Shown here: positions 53,929 to 64,000 of the stretch, piece after piece
Layout of the letters: each line of letters begins with the position of its first letter
How positions within the stretch are numbered: position 1 is the first letter of the stretch
Origin: an uncultured Helicobacteraceae bacterium
GTDB taxonomy: Bacteria; Campylobacterota; Campylobacteria; Campylobacterales; Helicobacteraceae
DNA: 64,000 nt
Reading direction: 5' to 3'
Assembly: GCA_947588965.1 (NCBI GenBank)
Contig: CANQAN010000002.1
Span: 62,001-126,000, forward strand
Notes under the pieces: generated by a model
Database searches by the model: none
The model's input: only the letters and a program-made list of their open reading frames with translations
What the model was told of the DNA's origin: nothing
Made by a program: the position numbers and the translations under genes

Positions 53929-54011
53929 TGAGATTCCTTTAAAAAACTTGCAAAAATTAAGATATAAATTGCTAAAATCTTAGCAGTTTTTTGTTTAAAT
54001 AGGGAGTAATT

Positions 54012-55808
54012 ATGCAATTATATCTCATCAATAAAAATCCCATTATTAGTAAGCTTGTTGCGCTTAGCGCAACGAAGCTTGGTGTAGAGGTCGTAGAATC
54101 TCAAGAAATCAAACAAGACATGAGCGCAGAAATTGTACTGCTTGATGATGAATGCTACGAAGCAGAAGCCTTTGCTGCTTACAAAGAATCCCACAAAGAT
54201 GCGAAGATTGGGCTTTTTTATGCTAAGGCAACGGCGCGTATTGAGGGATTTTCTGCCTACATTCAAAAGCCATTTTTGCCAACCGATCTTGTCAAAACAT
54301 TGAGTGAAATCACGGGAATCGCTGTGATAGACAATATTGGACAAGCTCCACAGGGTAAAAGCGAACCTTTGGAAGTCGGAGAAGAGGCTTTGAATTTGGA
54401 TGAAGAAGTGGATTTTGAAAATTTAGATGATTTGGAGCTTGATGATGAGATTGCACCCGAGAAAGATAATACGGAGAATCCCGATGCACAACTAGACTTT
54501 GGTGCAGATGAGGGCATTGAAGAATCTCACGGAGATTCCGCAGAACCCCTAGAATCTATAGAATCTCTAGATTCCATAGAGGGCGCACCGGCAGGAGAGG
54601 ATCCAAATGCGCAGTTAGACTTTGGCGCAGATGAGATAGAGCCAATAGGAGAGAAGGGCTTTGATGGGATTGAAGAGGTGAAACCACCAGAGCAAAAAGA
54701 GGCATCCTCAACCGAGACGCAAGTGCTTGATGTCGGCGATGTGGATACAATCAAAGATTTGCTTAAAAGTGATGAGGTAGGAGAGGGCACAGAGGCACAA
54801 GAAGCAGTGAATGTGGAATCTGTGCCTAAAGATACAGAGGTGGCAGGAAATACGGATTCTGAAGCATTATTGGGGGTTGATGACCTTGATTTAGACAAGG
54901 AGCTTAGTGGCTTAGGTGGGCATGAGGAGACAGATCTTACAGGGCTTCAAGAGGAATTAGATTCCATTCAAACAGCAGAAGAGAGCAAAGATGAATCCCT
55001 AGCGCAAGAAGAAGCAACACAAGAAAATTCTAAGATACCAGAGGCATTAGATGGGCTTGAAGATTCTGTGGATGGGCATTTAGATGATCATTTGGATACA
55101 GATTTGGAATCTTTGAATCTAGAAAAGCATTTAGAGGGGCTTACAGAGGCTGAAGAGACTGATAGCAAGGGTGCTGAAGTTTCTGTAGATGGTTCTGGAA
55201 CGAGTGCAGAAGATGATATTGGCTCTCAAGAGCTAGATTTTAGCGACTTTTCATTAGATGATTTGGATACTGGTGATGAGGAGCACACGCAAGATGGTGG
55301 GGCTAAGGATTCCACAGAGGGCTTTGAGAGCGTGGATGGGGGCATAGAATCTGTGGGATCACAAGACACAGACAAAGCAGAAGAGCCGATTTTAGAGGAT
55401 GCAGACTTTGATTTGAGTTCTTTAGAATCAAAAGACAATGCGCACGAACCTTCAGACCTTCCGCAGGATTTTGGGGACTTCTCATTTGAAGCGACAGAGA
55501 CAGGAGATGCGCAAGGCATGAGTGGAGATTCTAAAGAATCGGAATCTTTGGGCGATGAGTTTGAATCTTTGAGCATAGAGGGGATTGGTGAGGCCTTAGG
55601 TGAGCCCGTGCCAAAAGCCCCGATTCCAACGCCAATTGTCGCCGAAGAGCCGCTTATGGATTCTAAAACACAGAGTATTCAAGCCAATTCACTAGAGACA
55701 TTGATTAGCGCGTTGCAATCATTGCAAACGCAGAGCTTAAAAGAACTGCTTAGTGGTGCGACCATTAACATTAGCATCCAATTCCCTCAAAAAGACGATC
55801 AAAAATGA
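54012..55808 (+). CDS. chePep: ChePep: poly-Glu-rich chemotaxis polar regulator
   Basis: 598 residues. Residues 1-105 look like a CheY-type receiver fold (LYLINKNPIISKLVALSATK; IVLLDDECYEAEA; AYIQKPFLPTD at the Lys position), followed by about 420 residues that are very acidic, rich in Glu, Asp, Ser and Gly with no repeats of fixed length (recurrent DLSS, LDFGADE, SLESIE motifs), and an end of about 50 residues (LETLISALQSLQTQSLKELL) probably forming a helix. H. pylori HP0322 (ChePep) is a pole-localised regulator that is needed for normal swimming reversals. Its place between nucT and gmk is conserved. Start ATG 54012 with GGGAG. Confidence 0.85.
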   Translation: MQLYLINKNPIISKLVALSATKLGVEVVESQEIKQDMSAEIVLLDDECYEAEAFAAYKESHKDAKIGLFYAKATARIEGFSAYIQKPFLPTDLVKTLSEITGIAVIDNIGQAPQGKSEPLEVGEEALNLDEEVDFENLDDLELDDEIAPEKDNTENPDAQLDFGADEGIEESHGDSAEPLESIESLDSIEGAPAGEDPNAQLDFGADEIEPIGEKGFDGIEEVKPPEQKEASSTETQVLDVGDVDTIKDLLKSDEVGEGTEAQEAVNVESVPKDTEVAGNTDSEALLGVDDLDLDKELSGLGGHEETDLTGLQEELDSIQTAEESKDESLAQEEATQENSKIPEALDGLEDSVDGHLDDHLDTDLESLNLEKHLEGLTEAEETDSKGAEVSVDGSGTSAEDDIGSQELDFSDFSLDDLDTGDEEHTQDGGAKDSTEGFESVDGGIESVGSQDTDKAEEPILEDADFDLSSLESKDNAHEPSDLPQDFGDFSFEATETGDAQGMSGDSKESESLGDEFESLSIEGIGEALGEPVPKAPIPTPIVAEEPLMDSKTQSIQANSLETLISALQSLQTQSLKELLSGATINISIQFPQKDDQK

Positions 55809-56419
55809 GGACACAAGGGGCGATTCTTATTTTATCAGGACCGAGTGGTGCGGGGAAAAGCTCACTTTATAAAATCCTCGCACAAGAATTTCCCAATCAT
55901 TATTTCTCCATCTCCTCAACCACACGCAAAAGACGTGAGGATGAGATTGATGGTGTGCATTATCACTTCCTCTCAAAAGAAAAATTCCAAGAGGGAATCT
56001 CAAGGGGCGATTTTTTGGAATGGGCGCAAGTGCATGGAAACTATTATGGCACTTCAAAAGAGCTTGTTTTGAGGGCGTTGCAAAAGGATAAGCTTGTGGT
56101 TTTTGACATTGATGTGCAAGGACAATCGAATCTCAAAAAGATATTTCCAAACCACATAACAAGCGTTTTTATAACAACGCCTAATCAAAGCATTTTGCAA
56201 GAGCGTCTCGGCAGCAGGGGAAGTGATGGAGATTCTGTGATACAAGAGCGGTTAGAAAACGCGCTAGAAGAAGTAAAAAGTCTGCAAAATTATGATTATC
56301 TCATCATTAATGATGATTTGGAGGATTCCGCAAAAAAGCTCTTATGTATCGCAAAAACTGCATTTTGTAAGGCTTCTCTCTATCCGCTGGAATCTTTTTT
56401 GCAAAATTGGAAAAAATGA
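55805..56419 (+). CDS. gmk: Guanylate kinase
   Basis: 204 residues. Phosphorylates GMP to GDP. P-loop LILSGPSGAGKSSLYKILA (residues 7-25), GMP site SISSTTRKRREDEIDGVHYH (about residues 36-55), GDFLEWAQVHGNYYGTS (about residues 68-84), FDIDVQGQSN. Coupled to chePep by a 4-bp overlap (ATGA). Complete. Confidence 0.97.
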   Translation: MRTQGAILILSGPSGAGKSSLYKILAQEFPNHYFSISSTTRKRREDEIDGVHYHFLSKEKFQEGISRGDFLEWAQVHGNYYGTSKELVLRALQKDKLVVFDIDVQGQSNLKKIFPNHITSVFITTPNQSILQERLGSRGSDGDSVIQERLENALEEVKSLQNYDYLIINDDLEDSAKKLLCIAKTAFCKASLYPLESFLQNWKK

Positions 56420-56484
56420 GTTTTTCTGCGAGTTTTTAAGTCATAAAAGGCTAAAATTCCATAAATCTAACACAAAGAGATTCT

Positions 56485-59400
56485 ATGCCAAAGCGAAATG
56501 ACATACAAACGATTCTGTTGATTGGCTCGGGTCCGATTGTCATTGGACAAGCGTGTGAATTTGATTATTCCGGCACACAGGCTGCAAAAACGCTTAAAGA
56601 GCTTGGTTATAAGGTTGTTTTAATCAATTCTAACCCCGCGACTATCATGACAGATCCCGAATTTGCCGATAGAACTTACATTGAGCCTATCACAGAGGAA
56701 GTGGTGGCTGACATCATCAAAAAAGAAAAAGTCGATGCGATTTTACCGACAATGGGCGGACAGACTGCGCTTAACATTGCTATGAGTATGTTTGAAAAGG
56801 GAATGTTAGAGGATGTCAAATTCTTAGGCGCGAATCCAGAAGCGATTAAAAAGGGTGAGGACAGACAGGCTTTCAAAGAGGCGATGTTAAAAATCGGCAT
56901 GGATTTACCAAAGTCACGTTATGCCTATGCACTAGAGGAGGCTCTTAGCGCCGCTAAGGAAATTGGATTCCCCTTGATTATTCGTGCAAGTTACACATTA
57001 GCAGGGGGCGGAAGTGGAGTTGCGTATAATATTGATGAATTTAAGAGCTTGGCGCAAAATGGCTTAGAGGTGAGCCCCATTGGCGAGATTCTCATTGAGG
57101 AATCTCTGCTAGGCTGGAAAGAATATGAAATGGAAGTCATACGCGACAGGGCGGATAATTGCATTATTGTTTGCAGTATAGAAAATCTCGATCCAATGGG
57201 TGTGCATACAGGAGATTCTATCACAATCGCCCCTGCTCTTACTTTGACAGATAAAGAATATCAAAGAATGCGCGATGCGTCCTTTGCGATTCTGCGTGAA
57301 ATTGGTGTGGATACAGGCGGAAGCAATGTGCAATTTGCGATTAATCCCACAACGGGCAGAATGACGGTCATTGAAATGAATCCGCGCGTGTCTCGAAGCT
57401 CTGCACTTGCAAGCAAGGCAACAGGCTATCCCATCGCAAAGGTTGCAACACTCCTTGCGGTCGGCTATACACTAGATGAGATTAAAAACGACATCACAGG
57501 CACACCCGCAAGTTTTGAGCCAAGCATTGATTATATCGTCACAAAGATTCCGCGCTTCACATTTGAGAAGTTTCCACAGGCAGATTCCACACTCACGACT
57601 TCTATGAAGTCTATCGGCGAAGTTATGGCCATTGGTACAACTTTCAAAGAATCTTTACAAAAAGCTCTCAATAGTCTTGAAACAGGAATCTTTGGATTCA
57701 ATCCTTTAAGCAACGATTTAAGTGTGATTATGCGCGAAGTGCGCAGACCTAATGCGCAAAGACTGCTTTATGTCGCCGATGCATTGCGCTGTGGTGTGGA
57801 AGTTTCAGAGATTCACCAATGGTGTAAGATAGACCCCTATTTTTTGCAAGAGATTGCGGACATCATCGCACTAGAGCAACAAGTTTCTTTTGAGAATATC
57901 AACAATCCCGCGTTTTTGCGCGAGGTTAAGATTGCGGGATTTAGCGACAAGATGCTGACATTTCTTATCAATCAAAAAGAATCCTTAGAGCTGCGCGAGG
58001 AGGACATTTATGCCCTGCGACAGAGAGAAAATGTGCAGTTTGCATACAATGCTGTGGATACTTGCGCAGCGGAATTTGCGACAGAGACGGCTTATTTGTA
58101 TTCCACAACGCCCTTTTTGGAGGAAAATCAAGCAGAATCAGAAAGTGTGCAAACGCAAGATCCACAGAGCGCAGGAAACAAGAATCCACAAAAAAAGATT
58201 CTCATTATCGGCGGGGGTCCCAATCGCATTGGACAGGGGATAGAGTTTGATTATTGTTGTGTCCATGCGAGTTTTGCTTTACGCGATATGGGCTATACAA
58301 GCATTATGTATAATTGCAATCCCGAAACGGTCAGTACAGATTATGATACTAGCGATGTGCTGTATTTTGAGCCAATCACCTTTGAAAATGTCCGCAGTGT
58401 GATTGATAGGGAAAAGCCCGATGGAATCATTGTGCATTTTGGCGGACAGACCCCTTTGAAACTTGCAAAAAAGCTCACAACCATCGGCGCAAAAATCATT
58501 GGTACAAGCGCAAAAACCATTGATATTGCCGAAGATCGAGAGAAGTTTGCGCACTTTGTGGAGGAAAATGGACTCTTGCAGCCCCAAAATGGAACAGCTT
58601 ATACAAAAGATGAGGCTATCAGCATAGCGCAGAACGTTGGCTTCCCTGTACTTGTGCGCCCGAGCTATGTGCTTGGCGGACGCGCGATGCGCATCGTGTA
58701 TAGCATAGAGGAATTGCAGACTTATATGAGCGAGGCGGTGAGTGTGAGCGAGGATTCCCCTGTTTTGATTGATAAATTTTTAAACAATGCCATTGAGCTT
58801 GATGTGGATATTATTTGCGATGGCAAAGATGTGTATATCGCGGGAATTATGCAACACATTGAGGAGGCTGGAATCCACAGCGGGGATTCTGCGTGTTCTC
58901 TGCCGACGATAAACATCTCACAAGAAAAAATCAGAGAGATCGAGGAGACAACGGCGAAAATTGCTAGAAATCTCGGCGTTATAGGACTTATGAATACACA
59001 ATATGCGATTTTTGAGGATACGCTCTATTTGATTGAAGTGAATCCTAGAGCCTCGCGCACAGTGCCTTTTGTCAGTAAGGCTACAGGGATTCCTCTGGCG
59101 AAAGTTGCGACATTTGTGATGGTGCATGGGGATTTGAAAGAGGCATTAAGGCGGTATGACAAATTCCAAAGAGTTGAGTTTAAAGATGGTGTGTATAAAC
59201 CAAAGGCTCTAAGGCATATCGCAGTTAAGGAATCTGTGTTTCCTTTTAATAAACTTAGCGGTGCGCTTATGTTGCTTGGACCAGAAATGCGCTCAACAGG
59301 CGAAGTTATGGGCATTAGCGAGAGTTTTGGATTGAGCTTTGCGAAGAGTCAAATGGCTTGTAAGAATGCATTGCCAACGAACGGAAAGGTGTTTATCTCA

Positions 59401-59784
59401 CTAAAGAGTCTGGATAAACCACAAGCCACAGAGATTGCAAAGGAGTTAGAATCTCTGGGATTCACACTTTGTGCGACAAAAGGCACAGCAGAGGTGTTGC
59501 GACAATGTGGAATTTCTTGTGAAGAGGCTTTAAAAATCAGTGAGGGGCGCCCTAATATTGGCGATATGTTGGCTAATGGAGCGATTGCATTAGCAATTAA
59601 CACAAGTGATGAGGCTTCAAGCAAGGACGACACCGATAAGATTCGCACACAGGTGCTGCGCAATAATGTTCCCTATTTTACGACAATAGAAGCGGCCAAG
59701 GTTGCTACAAGCGCGATTTTTGAGATTAAGACAAAGAATCCTAATTTCGCAAAAGCCCTTCAGGATTACTTGCATGAAAGCTAG
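56485..59784 (+). CDS. carB: Carbamoyl-phosphate synthase large subunit
   Basis: 1099 residues (usual length 1070-1090). Makes carbamoyl phosphate from bicarbonate, glutamine-derived ammonia and two ATP for pyrimidine and arginine synthesis. Two homologous ATP-grasp halves: [20 protein letters not shown] (residue 12) with [19 protein letters not shown], and [20 protein letters not shown] (residue 572) with a matching [15 protein letters not shown]; allosteric MGS-like domain from about residue 960. Between halves is a 25-residue Gln/Glu-rich insert (near residues 545-570) accounting for the extra length. carA is not in the window. A TAG stop overlaps the next gene by 11 bp. Confidence 0.97.
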   Translation: MPKRNDIQTILLIGSGPIVIGQACEFDYSGTQAAKTLKELGYKVVLINSNPATIMTDPEFADRTYIEPITEEVVADIIKKEKVDAILPTMGGQTALNIAMSMFEKGMLEDVKFLGANPEAIKKGEDRQAFKEAMLKIGMDLPKSRYAYALEEALSAAKEIGFPLIIRASYTLAGGGSGVAYNIDEFKSLAQNGLEVSPIGEILIEESLLGWKEYEMEVIRDRADNCIIVCSIENLDPMGVHTGDSITIAPALTLTDKEYQRMRDASFAILREIGVDTGGSNVQFAINPTTGRMTVIEMNPRVSRSSALASKATGYPIAKVATLLAVGYTLDEIKNDITGTPASFEPSIDYIVTKIPRFTFEKFPQADSTLTTSMKSIGEVMAIGTTFKESLQKALNSLETGIFGFNPLSNDLSVIMREVRRPNAQRLLYVADALRCGVEVSEIHQWCKIDPYFLQEIADIIALEQQVSFENINNPAFLREVKIAGFSDKMLTFLINQKESLELREEDIYALRQRENVQFAYNAVDTCAAEFATETAYLYSTTPFLEENQAESESVQTQDPQSAGNKNPQKKILIIGGGPNRIGQGIEFDYCCVHASFALRDMGYTSIMYNCNPETVSTDYDTSDVLYFEPITFENVRSVIDREKPDGIIVHFGGQTPLKLAKKLTTIGAKIIGTSAKTIDIAEDREKFAHFVEENGLLQPQNGTAYTKDEAISIAQNVGFPVLVRPSYVLGGRAMRIVYSIEELQTYMSEAVSVSEDSPVLIDKFLNNAIELDVDIICDGKDVYIAGIMQHIEEAGIHSGDSACSLPTINISQEKIREIEETTAKIARNLGVIGLMNTQYAIFEDTLYLIEVNPRASRTVPFVSKATGIPLAKVATFVMVHGDLKEALRRYDKFQRVEFKDGVYKPKALRHIAVKESVFPFNKLSGALMLLGPEMRSTGEVMGISESFGLSFAKSQMACKNALPTNGKVFISLKSLDKPQATEIAKELESLGFTLCATKGTAEVLRQCGISCEEALKISEGRPNIGDMLANGAIALAINTSDEASSKDDTDKIRTQVLRNNVPYFTTIEAAKVATSAIFEIKTKNPNFAKALQDYLHES

Positions 59785-60304
59785 TAGAGAAAATCCGATT
59801 TTCTTAGCACAGAGTGATACGACCATAGGGTTTTTGTGCGCAGATTTTCAAAAACTTAATGCCATAAAGGGGCGCAGCGTTCAGACAAATACGCTTGTAA
59901 CACTAGATTCTTTGGAGAAATTAAAGAGACTTGTGCGCATTCCTAACGCGCATAAAAAGCGGATTCGCAGGAGTTCAAGGACGACTTTCATTTATCGTGG
60001 CAAAAACGCAATCAAACAGGCAAGAGGCACAAAAGAGTCCTTGGAGGGTTGTTTGTCGCAATTCTTGAAATCTCTAGCGATTCGTGTTGTGCAGCAACAA
60101 TCCAAAAGAGCCTCCCATGCGGAATTTTTACGCTTTTTCCCCTATTTGTATTCCACTTCGGCAAACAAACATAAAGAATCTTTTGTGTTTGAGTTTGCCT
60201 TGGAGAATGCTGATGTTATTGTGTTGGATGCGCGACTTTTTAGCGCACAAACTCCCTCAAAAATCTATAAAATTTCAAATTTAAAAATTTCGCGCATAAG
60301 GTGA
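59774..60304 (+). CDS. Sua5/YciO/YrdC-like protein (divergent TsaC)
   Basis: 176 residues from an ATG that overlaps the carB end. The [20 protein letters not shown] start resembles the PTDTVYGL block of Sua5/TsaC, and [14 protein letters not shown] matches the TSAN signature; between is a basic stretch ([20 protein letters not shown]). Sua5/TsaC makes threonylcarbamoyl-AMP for the t6A tRNA modification. The sequence is short and the PTDT part is changed (QSDTTIG), so activity is uncertain. Corresponds in position to HP0918 next to carB as I recall. See also the TsaB-like gene at 35993. Confidence 0.7.
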   Translation: MKASRENPIFLAQSDTTIGFLCADFQKLNAIKGRSVQTNTLVTLDSLEKLKRLVRIPNAHKKRIRRSSRTTFIYRGKNAIKQARGTKESLEGCLSQFLKSLAIRVVQQQSKRASHAEFLRFFPYLYSTSANKHKESFVFEFALENADVIVLDARLFSAQTPSKIYKISNLKISRIR

Positions 60305-60308
60305 TAAG

Positions 60309-60773
60309 ATGAGAGCAAGTAGCATAATGCAGGCTTTTTTTGTGAGTGTGGGATTAGTTTTTATTTTGTTTTGTGTGTTTTGGGCGACGGTCTATAGTCG
60401 GTATATGCAATACTATGGAATCCAAGAGTTTTTTAATCCTTTTTTTGTCAATGTCTTTGACAAGTTTGCCTATGGGATTCTTGTTGTGATTTTTGGGATA
60501 GGATTTGCAATTCCCTTTTTAGAAAAATTGTTTAAAGTGGTGATTTTCGCGCTTTTGGCATGTGCAACCTTACTCTTTATCCCATCACTTGGGAAAAGTG
60601 TCGGAGAAATATGTCTTGCAAGAGATTATCGCATCATGGTGGATGGTGCAGAAAAGGTTGTGCATGGGCTTTATGAGAATCCAAACTATATCGTCTATCT
60701 CACAGAGGATTCTAGTGATTTTGAGACAAGAAAGAGGAATCTTGTCTATTATCAAAAACCTACTGAAGAATAA
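60309..60773 (+). CDS. Membrane protein of unknown function
   Basis: 154 residues with three hydrophobic helices (about residues 8-30, 50-72, 75-97) and a 55-residue C-terminal soluble tail ([20 protein letters not shown]...). No family recognised. Starts 4 bp after the Sua5-like gene, so co-transcribed with carB. It overlaps the convergent metA gene by 14 bp at the 3' end. Confidence 0.7.
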   Translation: MRASSIMQAFFVSVGLVFILFCVFWATVYSRYMQYYGIQEFFNPFFVNVFDKFAYGILVVIFGIGFAIPFLEKLFKVVIFALLACATLLFIPSLGKSVGEICLARDYRIMVDGAEKVVHGLYENPNYIVYLTEDSSDFETRKRNLVYYQKPTEE

Positions 60774-61647
60774 AGGGCGTGTCCTGATAAACAGCAAAAT
60801 TGAGCCAATTAGAAAACAACACACTCGCACTTGAGCGCCAAGAAAACACGGGTTCTTGATTTGCATTATAGTAATTTTGAGGTTTTGCGATTTCTAGTCC
60901 CTTGTCCAAATCCCTCTTGTATTCTAAATCCAATGTCTCTTTAGAATACTCGGGATGCCCTAGTATGAAAAAGTCTTTTGTGTCTTTTATGGCAGTGATT
61001 CCGCTCTCTTTCCCCTCTAAGAGAATTTTGAGATTCTTATTTTTGCGCACCTGTTCTTCGTTGATACCAGAATGCCTTGAGTGTGGAATCTTCACGATTT
61101 CATCAAGCCCATTGAGGATCAAATCTTGCTCAACCCAAAAATGCTCAAAGATTCCAAAGAGTTTAGAATCTAGCGCGGTTTTTTGGATTTTGTGGAAATG
61201 ATACAGCGCTGCCATCGCACCCCAACATAGATAGAGAGTGCTTGTGCAATGTGTTTTAAGGAAATTCATAATCTCTGAAAGCTCTCCCCAATACTTCACA
61301 CTTTCAAATTCCAAATGCTCAATTGGCGCACCTGTAACAATGGCACCATCGAACTTTTTGTCCAAAATGGATTCAAAATTCACATAAAAACGATCCAAAT
61401 GTGATTTTGGCGTATTTTTCCCCACATAGCTTGTCGTAGAAAGCAGTGTGATATTGACTTGCAAGGGGGAGTTTGCAAGCAAAGAGAGAATTTGATTCTC
61501 TGTTTGAATCTTGGTGGGCATGAGGTTAATGATGAGGACTTCCAAAGGACGAATGTCTTGCGATTTTGCGCGATCACAACCCATAATGAAGGCATTTTGT
61601 TTTAATAACGCAAAGGCTGGAATCTCCTCTGGAATGACTAAAGGCAT
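60760..61647 (-). CDS. metA: Homoserine O-acyltransferase (MetA family)
   Basis: 295 residues from the ATG at 61647 (TAGGAG 8 nt before it; the open frame to 61734 shadows metY). Activates homoserine with acetyl- or succinyl-CoA. Catalytic Cys about residue 142 ([15 protein letters not shown]), His about residue 235 (ILGHPEYS) and Glu, plus [14 protein letters not shown] and [11 protein letters not shown]. Most MetA proteins outside enterics use acetyl-CoA, and the adjacent O-acetylhomoserine sulfhydrylase fits that. Eight bp after metY, so one operon. Confidence 0.95.
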   Translation of the reverse strand: MPLVIPEEIPAFALLKQNAFIMGCDRAKSQDIRPLEVLIINLMPTKIQTENQILSLLANSPLQVNITLLSTTSYVGKNTPKSHLDRFYVNFESILDKKFDGAIVTGAPIEHLEFESVKYWGELSEIMNFLKTHCTSTLYLCWGAMAALYHFHKIQKTALDSKLFGIFEHFWVEQDLILNGLDEIVKIPHSRHSGINEEQVRKNKNLKILLEGKESGITAIKDTKDFFILGHPEYSKETLDLEYKRDLDKGLEIAKPQNYYNANQEPVFSWRSSASVLFSNWLNFAVYQDTPFILQ

Positions 61648-61655
61648 AAAATCTC

Positions 61656-62939
61656 CTATTTTTCTAAGGCTTGCTTCAAATCCGCAATCAAGTCTGCTGG
61701 GGATTCTAGTCCGATGCTTAGGCGCACGGTGCAAGGTGTGATTCCTGCTGATGTTAGCTCTTCTTTGCTAAGCTGTGAATGTGTTGTGGATGCGGGGTGA
61801 ATCACGAGTGATTTAGAATCTCCGATATTTGCAACGATTTCAAAAATCTCTAAAGCGTTGCAAACCTTTTTTGCCTCTTCAAAGCTGGAGACTTCAAAGC
61901 TCAAAAGCCCACTTGAATGAGAATCTTTGAAATACTTTTTCAAAAGCGCATGATAGGGATTGTCTGATAGTCCCGGATAGAAGACTTCCTTGACTTTTGG
62001 GTGAGATTTTAGGAATTTTGCAACTTCTAGCGCGTTTTGGCTGTGTTTTTTGATGCGCAATTCTAGTGTTTCAAGCCCTTGAATGATAATCCATGCATTA
62101 TGTGGAGAGAGTGTTGCTCCGATGTTTCTTAGCCATTCTGTAATGAGACGCACTCCAAAAATCGGTAATGCTCCCGCTAAACTTGCATACACTAGCCCAT
62201 GATAGCTCGCATCGGGCGTGTTGAATGCAGGATAACGTGGATTATCAACGATAAGATCATTAAGACCATTGCGCTCAATCACCGCTCCACCAAGCGCACT
62301 GCCTTGCCCATTGACATATTTACTCAAACTATAGACGACGATATCCACGTCATAATCAAAGGGTTTATGCAAGAATGAAGTCGCAACGGTATTGTCGCAG
62401 ATCGTGGCAATCTTATGCTTTTTGGCGATTTTTGTGATTTTTTCTGTATCGGCGATTGAAATTTGCGGATTAGAAAGACTTTCAAAAAAGATTGCTTTTG
62501 TGTTTTTGTCAATTTGCTTTTCTAAAGAGTTTTCAATATCATCAATATCAAATATTCTAGCCTCAATCCCAAAACGTTTTAAAGTATGCACGACAAGCGT
62601 CTGTGTCCCACCATAAACTTTGTTAGAGCAAATGATATTATCGCCATTTTGTGCAAGATTCACTAATGCATAGAAAATTGCGGCCGTTCCACTTGCAGCT
62701 GTAACGCCAAATGCGCCGCCCTCAACAGCAGCGAGTCTATCGCCTAATATCTTGTAAGTTGGATTTGTGAGTCTTGTGTAGATGTTTCCAAGTTCTTGTA
62801 AGCCGAATCTTGCAGCTGCCTGCTCTAAATTTTCAAAACTATAAGCTGTGTTTTGATAAATCGGAACACTCAATGTTCTTTGCGTATCAAAGTCGTAACC
62901 AGCATGAATTGCCAACGTTTCTTGTGTGTGATTTGCCAT
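61656..62939 (-). CDS. metY: O-acetylhomoserine sulfhydrylase (PLP)
   Basis: 427 residues. Forms homocysteine from O-acetylhomoserine and sulfide, which MetE then methylates; with MetA it gives direct sulfhydrylation. Cys/Met metabolism PLP-enzyme fold: [20 protein letters not shown] at the start, [12 protein letters not shown] Lys about residue 206 ([16 protein letters not shown]) and GSALGGAVI. Complete. Controlled by a promoter with the same palindrome as metE (62992-63008). The AAAAGGAT before ATG is its ribosome site. Confidence 0.96.
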   Translation of the reverse strand: MANHTQETLAIHAGYDFDTQRTLSVPIYQNTAYSFENLEQAAARFGLQELGNIYTRLTNPTYKILGDRLAAVEGGAFGVTAASGTAAIFYALVNLAQNGDNIICSNKVYGGTQTLVVHTLKRFGIEARIFDIDDIENSLEKQIDKNTKAIFFESLSNPQISIADTEKITKIAKKHKIATICDNTVATSFLHKPFDYDVDIVVYSLSKYVNGQGSALGGAVIERNGLNDLIVDNPRYPAFNTPDASYHGLVYASLAGALPIFGVRLITEWLRNIGATLSPHNAWIIIQGLETLELRIKKHSQNALEVAKFLKSHPKVKEVFYPGLSDNPYHALLKKYFKDSHSSGLLSFEVSSFEEAKKVCNALEIFEIVANIGDSKSLVIHPASTTHSQLSKEELTSAGITPCTVRLSIGLESPADLIADLKQALEK

Positions 62940-62971
62940 TTTTTATCCTTTTGTGATTAAAATTTGGTGGA

Positions 62972-63008
62972 ATTATATCATATTTTTAAAAAAATACAAT
63001 ATGTATTT
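62972..63008 (-). promoter_or_regulatory. metY-metA promoter with palindromic operator
   Basis: Minus strand: -35 TTGTAT (62999-62994), 16-bp spacer, -10 TATAAT (62977-62972). The -35 lies in AAATACAATATGTATTT (62992-63008), whose 15-bp core is identical to the one upstream of metE. The core's near edge is 53-54 bp from each start codon. Points to a common methionine-pathway repressor. Confidence 0.6.
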
Positions 63009-63114
63009 ATAATTTTTTTAAAAATTTTGACATTTATTTTTCTCCGTCTTTATCTGTGTGTATTTATCATGCACAAAAGACAGCCTCGTAGAATCTCTAA
63101 ATCTTGCGGGGATT

Positions 63115-63240
63115 CTAATCTCTTGCCTTATGTTTTAAGAGGACAAAGCCAATTCCCATTGCAAATATAATGACAACAGCACTCACTAAGACTTCATCAA
63201 ATCCAACAGGCTGTGAGAGATCAAAGAAGTTTTCAAACAT
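63115..63240 (-). CDS. Small single-span membrane protein
   Basis: 41 residues, below usual ORF cut-offs: MFENFFDLSQPVGFDEVLVS then AVVIIFAMGIGFVLLKHKARD. One transmembrane helix (about residues 16-35), acidic N-terminus, basic C-terminus (N-out likely). The ATG overlaps the end of ileS by 8 bp and has GAGAGAG upstream, so translation is coupled. Function unknown. Real because of the overlap, the clean helix and ribosome site; no homologue could be checked. Confidence 0.55.
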   Translation of the reverse strand: MFENFFDLSQPVGFDEVLVSAVVIIFAMGIGFVLLKHKARD

Positions 63241-64000
63241 GTTTCTCTCTCAACACATGCGCACAGCGATCGCAAAGTTCGTTTTCTGTGGCACTGACAA
63301 ACTGCCAACAACGTGGGCATTTGTGAGCTTTTGCAGGAATGATAGAAAATGTTTTGTCGGCAACATTGAAAGTTGCTAGGGCGTTTGCTTGATTTTCTGT
63401 GTGAGATTCTACTACAGCACTTACCATGAGCCAGAGATTCAACTCCTTAAACTCCGCAACATCTGCAGGGGCGATCAAATCCACCTCCAATGTTGATTTG
63501 ATTTTGGATTCTTTTTTGAGTCTGTCAATTTGCTCTAAAAAGCTAGAACGTAGGGATAATAAGAATCCAAAATCAAAAGAGGGATTCTCAAAAATAGGCA
63601 AGGGGCGATAGAGTATGTCAAGCACTGCGCAAACATCGTTTTTGTCGTGCTTTGCGATTCCGCAACATTCCAGCAGAGCCTTGCTTTCCGTGTGTATTAA
63701 AGCCTCATTAATGGTGTAGGTGAGAATCGGGGATAAAAGTCCAAAGATTCTTCCGCAAATCAATGCCATAGCGCTTTGAGAAGCCCTGCGCACAGCGGAA
63801 TCCTTCGCATTGCAGTAGAGGTTGTCCTTGCATAAATCAAGATAGATTCCGCTTAATTCCGCGTTTAAGAAGTAGTTTAACTCCTGCAATCCCTTAGAAA
63901 ACTCATATTCCCCAAAGAGCGCGTTTGTGCTGTCAAAAACTTCTTTAGCGCGTTTGAGAATCCACAGATCAATTTGTGAAAAATGCTGAACGTCTAGTGT
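63233..64000 (-). CDS. ileS: Isoleucyl-tRNA synthetase, C-terminal part
   Basis: Partial: the last 255 residues, open through the right edge of the window. Anticodon-binding domain (QIDLWILKRAKEVFDS; YCNAKDSAVRRASQSAMALI) and the C-terminal zinc ribbon CPRCW with LCDRCAHVL about 30 residues before the stop, characteristic of bacterial IleRS. Attaches Ile to its tRNA. The stop codon TGA overlaps the start of the 41-residue membrane protein. Confidence 0.9.
   Translation of the reverse strand, partial: TLDVQHFSQIDLWILKRAKEVFDSTNALFGEYEFSKGLQELNYFLNAELSGIYLDLCKDNLYCNAKDSAVRRASQSAMALICGRIFGLLSPILTYTINEALIHTESKALLECCGIAKHDKNDVCAVLDILYRPLPIFENPSFDFGFLLSLRSSFLEQIDRLKKESKIKSTLEVDLIAPADVAEFKELNLWLMVSAVVESHTENQANALATFNVADKTFSIIPAKAHKCPRCWQFVSATENELCDRCAHVLREKHV

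Overview
The window is a chromosomal segment of an epsilonproteobacterium, almost certainly a Helicobacter other than H. pylori. Evidence: RNA polymerase beta and beta' are one continuous 2882-residue polypeptide (a hallmark of Helicobacter and Wolinella); the order tRNA-Thr/Tyr/Gly/Thr-tuf-rpmG-tRNA-Trp-secE-nusG-rplKAJL-rpoBC-rpsL-rpsG-fusA and the blocks pyrD-M16-dapA-SDR-pgsA, M23-minC-lpxC and pseH..nucT-chePep-gmk match Helicobacter gene orders as I remember them; the DNA is moderately AT-rich; poly-G tracts are present. The pylori lineage is unlikely because metE, metA, metY and a TRAP dicarboxylate-type transporter are present.

Layout. 1-3001: minus-strand genes (5-formyl-THF cyclo-ligase fragment, membrane protein, TonB-dependent receptor). 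3080-20060: tRNA cluster and the large translation/transcription supercluster. 20060-26304: minus-strand metE, htrA, dxr and cdsA, with a possible small RNA between fusA and metE. 26571-32987: plus-strand pyrD, M16 peptidase, dapA, a FabL-like reductase, pgsA, rseP, YggS. 33066-40742: cell envelope and division genes (M23 peptidase, minC, lpxC), a TsaB-like protein, a CDF metal exporter, an AAA+ ATPase and a glycosyltransferase. 40761-42086: a sodium-dependent transporter gene broken by two opposite frameshifts. 42141-43673: thioredoxin-like protein, small lipoprotein, YebC. 43762-46977: tRNA-Asn, aspS, adk, ppa. 47099-50724: TRAP transporter dctPQM and ccdA. 50734-53398: a nonulosonic-acid (pseudaminic acid) sugar-modification island with three poly-G tracts. 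53395-60773: nucT, chePep, gmk, carB, a Sua5-like protein and a membrane protein. 60760-62939: metY-metA. 63115-64000: a 41-residue membrane protein and the 3' part of ileS.

The most interesting points are: (i) the pseH/formyltransferase/GNAT island, where each domain end carries TCTGCG followed by 10-12 G, so slippage would make or break a formyltransferase-acetyltransferase fusion; (ii) an identical 15-bp palindrome overlapping the -35 region of both metE and metY-metA at the same distance from the start codons, a likely operator for an unidentified methionine regulator; (iii) an SDR with FabL-type enoyl-ACP reductase signatures next to dapA and pgsA; (iv) the frameshifted transporter; (v) a candidate small RNA downstream of fusA.

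All calls come from reading the sequence and from memory of protein families; no database search was run.
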